Assembly (NCBI RefSeq): GCF_947172395.1
Contig: NC_069106.1
Location: 7,998,001-8,062,000 of the forward strand
Direction: 5' to 3'
Source: Bicyclus anynana
Lineage: Eukaryota > Arthropoda > Insecta > Lepidoptera > Nymphalidae
DNA: 64,000 nucleotides
The notes beneath the pieces were generated by a model. The model ran no database searches, was not told the origin of the DNA, and saw only the letters and a list, made by a program, of their open reading frames with translations. The position numbers were made by a program, and so were the translations under genes. How positions within the stretch are numbered: position 1 is the stretch's first letter; each line of letters starts with the position of its first letter. Shown here piece after piece: positions 53,722 to 64,000 of the stretch.

Positions 53722-54803
53722 ACTACCGACTTCAAAAACACAAAGTTATGCAGTAAACTAATAAGCTGAAGAAAACATTATAATATTTTCTATCTACTGA
53801 TTACTGAAGCCGGTGCCAATTGTACAATTAATGGGTAGGCAATCAATCGTACCGTTTTTTTCCACCTTAAGGATTCAAATTGTTTTCCGAAATTTATATG
53901 GGACCTACTTCGAAATAAACCCTTTACAAAAAGTAAAGAATTTTCAAAATCGGTCCACTCAGTAAAAAGTTACGCATAGCTTAACATTACAATAAATGGG
54001 AAAACAATTAATCATCTTCTATTTTCCTACTATTAGGTTTGAAATTGTTTTCCAACATTTTATGAGACTTTTAGGAATATACCCTTTCTATCAAAAAAAG
54101 AATAATCAAAATCGAACCACCCAATAAAAAGTTATGCTTGGTTTTATATTAAAATGAATGAGAAAACAATCAATCGCACATTTAGGATTGGAATTGTTTT
54201 TTAAAATTTATATGGGAGCTTTACAATCAAAATACCTTTACAATCTATAAAGAATTTACGAAATCGGACCACTTCGTAATAAGTTACGCATATTTTTACA
54301 ATACAATTAATGGGAATAATTAAAATTTATAATGATTTGGGACCATTGTCGGAATATACCCTTTCTATTTAAAACAAAGTTATTCAAATCGGAATTCGAA
54401 GACATGCTTGGTTTTAAACTAAAACAATCAAGAATGATCAATCAAAAGAATTATCAAAATCGGACTACTCATGTTAACAGTTATGCTTGGTTTTACATTA
54501 CAAAAACAGGGGATGATTGATTAACCATTAATTTTAGTATACAACCAAGTATAACTTTTTATTGAGTGGTCCGATTTTGATAATACTTTTTTATTATAAA
54601 GGGTTCATTCCGAAGATAGTCTTTTAAAGATATGAAAAAGCAATTCGAACCCTATAGCTAGGAAAACATTAGATAACTAATTGTCGGCCCATTAATTGGA
54701 CCATTGGCACCGCCTTCAAAGTGATCAATAGATAGAAAATATTATAATATTTTCTTTCGTTTATTACTTTTCTGCATAAGTTTGTATTTTTGAAGTCGGT
54801 TGT
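53722..54803. mobile_element. Large fold-back element, right copy
   Basis: Collinear with 38036-39169 with several internal deletions. Confidence 0.75.
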
Positions 54804-55742
54804 ATTTAAAAAAAAATATGTATAAATAGCATAGATATTTTTTAACAATTTAAATAATTTCGTCCACCAAAACATTTCTGATTTTAAATAACATAAAAAA
54901 AATGACTTTAAAAAAAAATCATCAAAGTCGGAGCTGTTTCTGAGGACTTCCAGCATATGCTTGTTTTATTTATTATTTGATTCCATTATTTCTTTCATAA
55001 AAATGTGACATTTTTCATTATGAGAAGTACAGACATAAAGAGACGAATTTTAGTATTCTAAAGAATCATGGTGCAGGTGCCTGGTCCATTGATTATAATT
55101 GTTACATCAATTGTTGTGACCTGTAATAGAAAATTTCATTTAACATGACTTTTTAAAATGCACTGAAAATAAATATTTACATAATTATATATAATAAGAA
55201 TTCCTATTCTCTTCAGGGACATATCAAATTTTTAGTCTATTTTCTGCTCCATTTACAAAAAATCATTTTAGGAAGCTCAGCTGTAACCTTGAAAAGTATA
55301 GAAATATGGATATTTTGTTACATTATTTACAAGCGGACGCCCGCTACTTCGTCTATGTGGAATTCAGTTTTTCACAAACTTGCACACAAACTTAAAGAGA
55401 AATTATAATGTGTTTATTTCAGTTTTTAAAAACAAAACTGTAAGTGTATCTAGGAAACATGTAGTTCATTGTTATTAAGCAGGTCAAAACTACCTTGTTG
55501 GTTCAGTAGCTAGCCCATGTGTTTTGGATCACGAGATCCTGGTTCTGTCTTTAAGAGATACTGAGTTTTTGCTTCTGCTAACAAATTCTTAGTTTGGAGT
55601 TGGGAAGTTGGTGGTGTCACACCCCCGTGCCTCAGAGAGCATGTTAAGCCGTCGAACCCGGTCATTATCATTAACATTTCTGATAGTGATCATTAATCAA
55701 TCTAATAATATCAACCTAAGCCGAATGAATAAAGCAAGTTAC

Positions 55743-55830
55743 CTTGTGCTATTTTGCAAAAATGCCAGCGGCAACGTGGCTGCAGTAGTGTGGCTCGGGA
55801 CGGGTACAGCTAGATCTTCATCTTTTATTT
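55743..55830 (-). pseudogene. Right copy of the tentative exon 2
   Basis: Same 88-bp interval as 40111-40198, with the same open frame (EIKDEDLAVPVPSHTTAATL onward) and both splice dinucleotides kept. Its exon 1 would lie beyond the window, so whether it belongs to a second gene copy cannot be judged here. Confidence 0.3.
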
Positions 55831-57479
55831 CTGTCTCATGATATTTAACAATATATCTTCATTTTACAGCACCTGCAAAAATAAATCAGAAATTATACAT
55901 TTTACATAATTATTATTGCATGCACTGCACCTGCAAAAATAAATAAGAAGTATACATTTATGGGGTGTAAGAGGGAGGCTAGTACCAGTCAGCCTCTCCA
56001 ACTGCCAACATCACCTGCACGTGGTGCACCCTGCAGATTGACCGACGAGGCTCTGGCGACCGACTAATGGCGGTTTAACCATTCTGATTCAGCTAGACTT
56101 CACAAGTACCACAGACCGGTGTCAGGCAGCAGCGATACCGGTGCGAGAAGTCTAGGCCTGCGAATGACCAACCCGCATGCCTAGCGTGGTCATTTATGGG
56201 CATTACCTTGCAATGTATAGTACAACACAACAAGATCCATGCAAGAGGCCTATGTCCAGCAGTGGACGTCTATCGGCTGATAAGGTATACATTTTACATA
56301 ATTATTATTGTTACCAGTTAAGAGGATAATCCCAGAGGACGTTGCTATTTCGTGATCTAAACCAGACATTTTCCTTTAGCATAGTACTTGTAGAGCTTAC
56401 TGTCCCGTGGGAGACTAACATTCCAAAGGACCACAGTATAAAACTGAATAAATGTTATGACCTAACAAATGAACTAACTAAAATGGCTATATGGTTAGTC
56501 TGTACGCCGTAGAGAGGTGCGAGAAGATTACCAGCAAAATCTCTCTATAATTTACTTAGAGACCTACCTTGGTCTCTCTAGAAGTGCAGATTTGGGTTAC
56601 CAAATTTGGCAGACCTTACTACGCAGGGAGAACAACACGAGCAGAGAAAGGGAGTGTTAATCAATTGTCAAGGAATTCTTTAACCTTACGTCCATTGATC
56701 ACAAGTCCAAGCTCTGCTCAGCGTTTTTCTCTCTGCCACATGATGGACACCCACATGGTGAATCCATGAATTGGTAAGATATTCGTCTCAAAAAAATCAT
56801 GTTGTACACTAAAATAATTTAGTTGAGTAGGGTGAGGCAAGCAACAATGACCGCGTAAAATACAGTTTTTCACAAATCTCCCTTGATTTTTTCAGGAATA
56901 AAAGTTAATTTTAGTGAAATTTATCAATAGTTTTTTCAAGTGATTATAATTATATACACAATACTAAAATGCAAACAAGGTCTTTTAAATTTTTCGTCTG
57001 TCTGTGTTTCTGTTTCTCTGGGATAATCTTTGGAACGGCTGAACCGATTTTAATTGGAAGATAGAGGAAGTTATTGAGCAATATTTAGGCTACTTTTTAT
57101 CCCAGAAACATGGTTCCCGCTGGATGTTCAAAAACTGAACATCACACGGTTGAAATCGCGGGCGTCCGCTAGTATTATAATATTGGTTAGCCAATGTGGT
57201 TTTGGATAACGAGGTCGTGGCTTCGAATCCTGGGTCAGGCTATCAGATACTGAGTTTTTCTTTCTTCCAAGAAATTTACAGTTCTCAGCCTGGAGTTGGT
57301 AAGTTGTTTGTATTACACTCCCGCGCCTCGTCCAGGTCATTATCATTAACATCTGATAGTGATCCACAATGAATTTCACTTTATCTCCCTTAGCTCACCA
57401 ACCTTTATTGTAGCAGTCCCTAACCCTTTTTCTATAAGGTCTGGCTCTGTAGTGTCGTTAAAATAGGCTGATAATGATG

Positions 57480-60400
57480 ATAAAGCAGGTTACCTTGTGC
57501 TATTTTGCAAACATGCCAGCAGCAACTGTGTGGCTCAGCACTGACTGGCACAGCTAGACCTTCATCTTCTATTTTGCTACACCTGAAAAATTAAACATAA
57601 AGAATAAATTTTATGTATTTTCACCAGTTAAAAAACAAATGAAAACTAAAATAATTTTATTAAGTGAAAAATGTGAAGAATAGATTATGAAAAAAAAACA
57701 AACAGACTCGAATTGAGAACCTCCTTCTTTTTTTTAAGTAGGTTAAAAATGTGAAAAAAAATTCAGTTAAATTCTCATCTTGGAGTTGGGAAGCCTTTAA
57801 TCCCGATTATTATCATTAGCATCAGATAGTGGTTATTAATTAATTGAACATTATCACCCTAAGCCCTCCAACAGCATTGGAGCAGTGTGGTGGGTTTCAG
57901 CTCCATAATCACTTTTCTATAAGGCCTGGCCCTGTAATGCCGTAAAAATAGGTTGATAATAACGATGAAGCAGGTTACCTTGTGCTATTTTGCAAACATG
58001 CCAGCAGCAACTGTACTGTGTGGCTCAGCACTGACTGGCACAGCTAGACCTTCATCTTCTATTTTGCTACACCTGAAAAATTCAACATAAAGAATAAATT
58101 TTATGTATTTTCACCAGTTAAAAACAAATGAAAACTTAAATAATTTTATTAAGTGAAAAATGTGAAGAATAGATTATGAAAAAAAAACATAAGACTCGAA
58201 TTGAGAACCTCCTTCTTTTTTTGATGTAGGTTAAAAATGTGAAAAAAAATCAGTTAAATTCTCATAGTTGGGAAGCCTTTAATCCCGATTATTATCATTA
58301 GCATCAGATAGTGGTTATTAATTAATTGAACATTATCACCCTAAGCCCTCCAACAGCATTGAAGCAGTGTGGTGGGTCTCAGCTCCATAATCACTTTTCT
58401 ATAAGGCCTGGCCCTGTAATGCTGTTAAAATAGGTTGATAATAACGATGAAGCAGGTTACCTTGTGCTATTTTGCAAACATGCCAGCAGTAACTGTACTG
58501 TGTGGCTCAGCACTGACTGGCACAGCTAGACCTTCATCTTCTATTTTGCTACACCTGAAAAATTCAACATAAAGAATAAATTTTATGTATTTTCACCAGT
58601 TAAAAACAAATGAAAACTTAAATAATTTTATTAAGTGAAAAATGTGAAGAATAGATTATGAAAAAAAACATAAGACTCGAATTGAGAACCTCCTTCTTTT
58701 TTTGATGTAGGTTAAAAATGTGAAAAAAAATCAGTTAAATTCTCATCTTGGAGTTGGGAAGCCTTTAATCCCGATTATTATCATTAGCATCAGATAGTGG
58801 TTATTAATTAATTGAACATTATCACCCTAAGCCCTCCAACAGCATTGAAGCAGTGTGGTGGGTCTCAGCTCCATAATCACTTTTCTATAAGGCCTGGCCC
58901 TGTAATGCCGTTAAAATAGGTTGATAATAACGATGAAGCAGGTTACCTTGTGCTATTTTGCAAACATGCCAGCAGCAACTGTGTGGCTCAGCACTGACTG
59001 GCACAGCTAGACCTTCATCTTCTATTTTGCTACACCTGAAAAATTAAACATAAAGAATAAATTTTATGTATTTTCACCAGTTAAAAAACAAATGAAAACT
59101 AAAATAAAAACATAGAAGTCGGTTAAAAATAATTCAGTTAAATTCTCATCTTGGAGTTTGGAAGCCTTCAATCCCGATTATTATCATTAGCATCAGATAG
59201 TGGTTATTAATTAATTGAACATTATCACCCTAAGCCCACCAACAGCATTGGAGCAGTGTGGTGGGTCTCAGCTCCATAATCACTTTTCTATAAGGCCTGG
59301 CCCTGTAATGCTGTTAAAATAGGTTGATAATAACGATGAAGTAGGTTACCTTGTGATATTTTGCAAACATGCCAGCAGCAACTGTGTGGCTCAGCACTGA
59401 CTGGCACAGCTAGACCTTCATCTTCTATTTTGCTACACCTGAAAATTTAAACATAAAGAATAAATTTTATGTATTTTCACCAGTTAAAAAACAAATAAAA
59501 ACTAAAAGAATTTTATTAAGTGAAAAATGTGAAGAATAGATTATGAAAAAAAAAACATAAGACTCGAATTGAGAACCTCCTTCTTTTTTTAAAATCGGTT
59601 AAAAATGTAAAAAAAAATTCAGTCAAATTCTCATCTTGGAGTTGGGAAGCCGATAGCAAAATTTCACCAGGTTAAAAACAAACAAAAACTAAAAGAATTT
59701 TATTAAGTGAAAAATGTGAAGAATAGATTATGAAAAATGTAAAAAAAATCAGTTAAATTCTCATCCTGAAGTTGGGAAACCTTTAATCCCGATTATTATC
59801 ATTAGCATCAGATAGTGGTTATTAATTAATTGAACATTATCACCCTAAGCCCTCCAACAGCATTGGAGCAGTGTGGTGGGTCTCAGCTCCATAATCACTT
59901 TTCTATAAGGCCTGGCCCTGTAATGCTGTTAAAATAGGTTGATAATAACGATGAAGTAGGTTACCTTGTGATATTTTGCAAACATGCCAGCAGCAACTGT
60001 GTGGCTCAGCACTGACTGGCACAGCTAGACCTTCATCTTCTATTTTGCTACACCTGAAAATTTAAACATAAAGAATAAATTTTATGTATTTTCACCAGTT
60101 AAAAAACAAATGAAAACTAAAATAAAAACATAGAAGTCGGTTAAAAATAATTCAGTTAAATTCTCATCTTGGAGTTTGGAAGCCTTCAATCCCGATTATT
60201 ATCATTAGCATCAGATAGTGGTTATTAATTAATTGAACATTATCACCCTAAGCCCACCAACAGCATTGGAGCAGTGTGGTGGGTCTCAGCTCCATAATCA
60301 CTTTTCTATAAGGCCTGGCCCTGTAATGCTGTTAAAATAGGTTGATAATGACGATGAAGTAGGTTACCTTGTGATATTTTGCAAACATGCCAGCAGCAAC

Positions 60401-60920
60401 TGTGTGGCTCAGCACTGACTGGCACAGCTAGACCTTCATCTTCTATTTTGCTACACCTGAAAATTTAAACATAAAGAATAAATTTTATGTATTTTCACCA
60501 GTTAAAAAACAAATAAAAACTAAAAGAATTTTATTAAGTGAAAAATGTGAAGAATAGATTATGAAAAAAAAAACATAGACTCGAATTGAGAACCTCCTTC
60601 TTTTTTTAAAATCGGTTAAAAATGTAAAAAAAATTCAGTCAAATTCTCATCTTGGAGTTGGGAAGCCGATAGCAAAATTTCACATATTTTCACCAGGTTA
60701 AAACAAACAAAAACTAAAAGAATTTTATTAAGTGAAAAATGTGAAGAATAGATTATGAAAAATGTAAAAAAAAAACAGTTAAATTCTCATCCTGAAGTTG
60801 GGAAACCTTTAATCCCGATTATTAACATTAGCATCAGATAGTGGTAATTAATTAATTGAACATTATCACCCTAAGCCCACCAACAGCATTGGAGCAGTGT
60901 GTTGGGTCTCAGCTCCATAC
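57480..60920 (-). repeat. Tandem array of exon-like units, 7 copies (right)
   Basis: Same unit as 41870-44340. The minus-strand donor lies at 57492, 57977, 58459, 58945, 59348, 59963 and 60366, with spacings of 403 to 615 bp. Blocks differ by 4-bp insertions (ctga, ctgt/acag type), which change which frame is open across the exon-like piece. Confidence 0.8.
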
Positions 60921-62423
60921 CTCCTCTACTATATGGAGACAATGATAAATGATGGATGTGTAGGATTAAAATAGCTTCTATGAAACATAACCTATTTTAA
61001 CATACCTATTGCCTGGTTTCCATCTGTTAATGCTATATTTGCTAAGCATTGTGTGTTAATATTATTTTATTCTATTGTCTTCTTTTAAATTATCTTCTTG
61101 AAATTCTGGCTTGCAAGTAATGCTAAATTTTGGGCTCATTTTTTGTGAGTTTGTTGGTACTGAACTTCTGCGAACATTGTTTATTTTTGAAAGCTTTGAT
61201 TGCTTTTTGAGACATTGTGTAAATATTTTTTATATTAAAAACCGTCGTCATGCGGGTAAAATTCATGTGAAGAAGCAGGATTGCTGAAAGCATTAGGTAT
61301 ATATTTTAATTTGAATACATAATAAACTCTTTTTATTTATCTCTCTCTCTCTAACTGCTTTATTGGTTCAGTGTAACTATCATGAAATTCTGAGTTTGAG
61401 TCCTGGGTTGGTCTATGAAATATTGAGCATTTCCGTCTTTCAAGAAACTCACAATAAGAATCTATACTGATATGTATTCAACCCATTTTTAAATTAAATG
61501 TCTTAAATGGTGAAGCATAACATTGTGAAGAAACCTGCATAACTGAGAATTTTCTTAATTGTCTAGGTGTGTGAAGTCTGCCAATCCGCATTGGGCCAGC
61601 ATGGAGGACTAAGCCCTAACCCCTCTCGTCCTGAGAAGTGACTCGTGCTCAACAATGAGCCGAAAATGGGTTGTTAATCTATACTAATATTATAAAGAGG
61701 TAAAGTTTGTGAGTTAGTCACATTTTTTAAATGGGGTAATTTTCGGAACTACTGGTCCGATTTCAAAAATTCTTTCACCAGTAGAATGCTACATTATCGG
61801 GGAGTGCTATAGGCTATATTTTATATTAGCATGATATATATTCGCCGAGTTAACACAGTTTTTGTCATACAGGTCGGACCGAAAATCCTCTTAAGCAGAC
61901 TTATTCGCATGCGCTGCCTTAACCATTGTGTAAAATTGAAATTAATGTATGGAGGCTTTATGTATCTTTAAAAGTTCTACAAAAAAAGTCCGCGACACCA
62001 TATATCTATCTTCTATATATTAGCAGATATAGTACCTTTTGTGTTTTTAAAATTATAAATTTTATATACTTAGGTTTGCGTCATTATTTATGCTACTTAA
62101 CTTAAATCCTTATCAAAATAAATTATTTAATAATCACAAGGATATTATGGAGATAACATTTGCTCTTTATAGTATGTTAATTAGTTTTGGAGATAATACA
62201 AAATTTCTCAAAGACGCAGAAAGTCCGCTACATGACGCCCCGCGCTTTCCATTACGTAGTTCCCGCTCCTGTGTGAATGTGGGAATCAAACATAGCCTAT
62301 GACACTCGCAAATAACGTAGCTTTCTATTGATAAAACAATCTTTCAAATCGGTCCAGTGGATCCAAAGATTATAATTTTAGCATAGAAGTCTCTATTTTC
62401 CTTTGTCATCGCACCACGCTCAT

Positions 62424-62716
62424 ATTTTCTATTTTTTGTCTGTCTGTTTGACCGGGCATCACGCTGATACTACAGAATGAATTCAAATGATACTTAAGAC
62501 GATTTGAGACCATAATACGTAGAAGGATAATAGGATACTTTTTGTCGTGAAAACAAAATCAGAATTGGGTGAAGTAGGGGTAGAAAGTTTGTACGGAAAG
62601 TCCTTAATTTTTTTAGTTACAAGGTATAAGTTATAAAACTTGCAAAATAGAATGTGAAATAGGGGTTGAAAGTTGACATCGATTTTTACGCGGACGAAGT
62701 CGCGGGCGTCCGCTAG
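62424..62716 (+). mobile_element. Helitron present only in the right copy
   Basis: Runs from ttttctattttttgtctgtc to the end hairpin cgcgggcgtccgc and CTAG before a T. The left copy has the GGGTA array at this place. Confidence 0.65.
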
Positions 62717-63102
62717 TATGTATTATAAAGAGGTAAAGTTGGTGGTGTTCTAGCAGGTAAACTCTGGATCTACTGAACCAATTTTGAAAATTCTTTTACC
62801 ACTAGAAAGCCACGTTATTTCTGAGTATCATAGGCTATATTTTATCCGCGTATTCTCAAACTGCAGAAAGTTGGTTAATATTAAGTAGTTAGTAAAAGCT
62901 CAACTGAATGAGGAATGTTCATAAATAAATTATATATACTTAATATTCTTTATAAACTCCAAGCCCACCAACCGATACTGATGAATGAAGGATTAGTAGG
63001 ATTAAGAAGCATCTACAGGGTGCTCGGGAGTATTTCCCATAACTCTAGGGTAGCTCCAAGTTCTATAAGGAAAATTAATTTAAAATGTCTAAGGAACATG
63101 TG

Positions 63103-63500
63103 TATTAAAAAACTTTAATAAAAACAAGTCAACCAACTTCAAAAACATACTTACTAAACTAAAAAAACGAAAAATAACATTATACTAAGTTCTATATATC
63201 ATATTATGTTCTTACTGATGATCAGTTTGAAGGTGGTGCTAGCCCAATGATGTATTAATTCAAGCCATGTAAGAATATCATAAATATTTAGGTTTTTCAG
63301 ACAGTGTTCTTTCATGTAGTTCTTACAGTAACAGCTTAAATTAAAACAACACCGGTTTAGCACAGCCTTCAAACTGATCATCAGTTAGAACATAATATGA
63401 TATGAACTTAGTATAATATTATTTTTCGCTTTTTAGTTTAGCCAGTATGTTTTATGTTTTTGAAGTTGGTTGAATTTCTTTAATTAAAACTTTTTATTTT
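63103..63500. mobile_element. Fold-back element, right copy
   Basis: Collinear with 46840-47228: caagtcaaccaacttcaaaa to gaagttggttgaatttcttt. Confidence 0.8.
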
Positions 63501-63599
63501 TCCATTTTTAGTGAAATCATCCTAGATATTGATCTAGCGCCAAAGGTATGTTGCTATGAGTGGTGATAAAACATTGTATTTGATTGCCTCTGACTTAGA

Positions 63600-64000
63600 A
63601 TCAAACTAATTACTACTGTGAACCATCGAGAAGTTCCCTTAACCGTCCTTCGTCTTCATTACCAGACCCCTAATACAGTCACAACCCATCTAGGTGGAAA
63701 GTTCTCATCAATACAAATTTATCAACACATGGTAGCTACTGTGAACAATCGAGGAGTTCCCTTAACCGTCCTTCGTCTTCATTACCAGACCCCTAATACA
63801 GTCACAACCCATCTAGGTGGAAAGTTCTCATCAATACAAATTTATCAACACATGGTAGCTACTGTGAACCGTTGAGGAGTTCTCTTAACTGTCCTTCGTC
63901 TTCATCACCAGACCCCTAATACAGTCACAACCCATCTAGGTGGAAAGTTCTCCTCAATATAAACTAGTAGCTAAGATAGCTCCTATAAGTAGACTTGTCA
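63600..64000 (+). repeat. ~128-bp tandem repeat at the window edge, about 3 units
   Basis: Units with ggtagctactgtgaac, gttcccttaaccgtccttcg and acagtcacaacccatctagg. Open frames through it come from the repeat and not from a gene. Confidence 0.85.

Larger units (their letters stand above)
52373..64000. repeat. Segmental duplication, right copy (runs off the window)
   Basis: Collinear with 36727-47470: the same fold-backs, MITEs, SINEs, exon-like array and end repeats in the same order. Differences include a longer array (7 versus 5 units), a Helitron at about 62424-62716, and absence of the 46181-46567 element and of the GGGTA array. No complete gene is in this copy. Confidence 0.85.

Noticed and set aside
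63618..63875. An 85-residue ORF with two similar halves
   Set aside because: Produced by the ~128-bp tandem repeat, also seen at 19775-20165.

Overview
The window is animal nuclear DNA and very probably lepidopteran (moth or butterfly). The genes have short exons separated by AT-rich introns with GT..AG borders. There is an intronless, N-terminally short telomerase reverse transcriptase of the type known from silkworm. The introns are packed with tRNA-derived SINEs, short Helitrons ending in CTAG, hAT-type MITEs and long inverted-repeat elements whose ends read AACCGACTTC. Nothing bacterial or viral was recognised.

Layout. Positions 345-10160 (+) hold MLH1, a mismatch-repair MutL homologue with 11 exons visible; the first exon lies left of the window. 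Positions 26903-10898 (-) hold a complete 15-exon MCM6, a replicative helicase subunit, tail-to-tail with MLH1. Positions 27829-30459 (+) hold a four-exon zinc-ribbon protein resembling human C18orf21/RMP24 (RNase MRP), head-to-head with MCM6. Positions 32019-30580 (-) hold an intronless glycerate kinase. Positions 32694-34832 (+) hold intronless TERT. Positions 36613-35480 (-) hold a ZAD plus seven-finger C2H2 protein. The six genes alternate in strand, so they share three convergent 3' regions and two divergent promoter regions. Four of them act in DNA or RNA maintenance (MLH1, MCM6, RMP24-like, TERT), but no joint regulation can be shown from sequence alone.

From about 36727 to the right edge there is no confidently recognised gene. 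A segment starting at 36727 is repeated in the same orientation from 52373 onward, which fits a tandem segmental duplication with a unit of about 15.6 kb whose second copy runs off the window. Inside each copy is an array of about 400-625 bp units. Each unit carries an exon-like piece with splice signals on the minus strand, present 5 times in the left copy and 7 times in the right, plus one diverged copy outside each array. The diverged copy can be spliced in phase to a good first exon at 49928-49820, giving a tentative small gene.

Other points of note are a partial, in-frame second copy of the MCM6 Walker A exon inside the next intron, next to a palindromic satellite; an MCM6 3' splice site that appears to lie inside an antisense SINE; a G-rich array and a 21-bp minisatellite in MCM6; a 17-bp minisatellite in MLH1; and four non-autonomous hAT elements, three with exact 8-bp target duplications. 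Exon borders were read by eye from splice consensus, reading frame and remembered family conservation. No alignment, repeat-library or transcript search was run.
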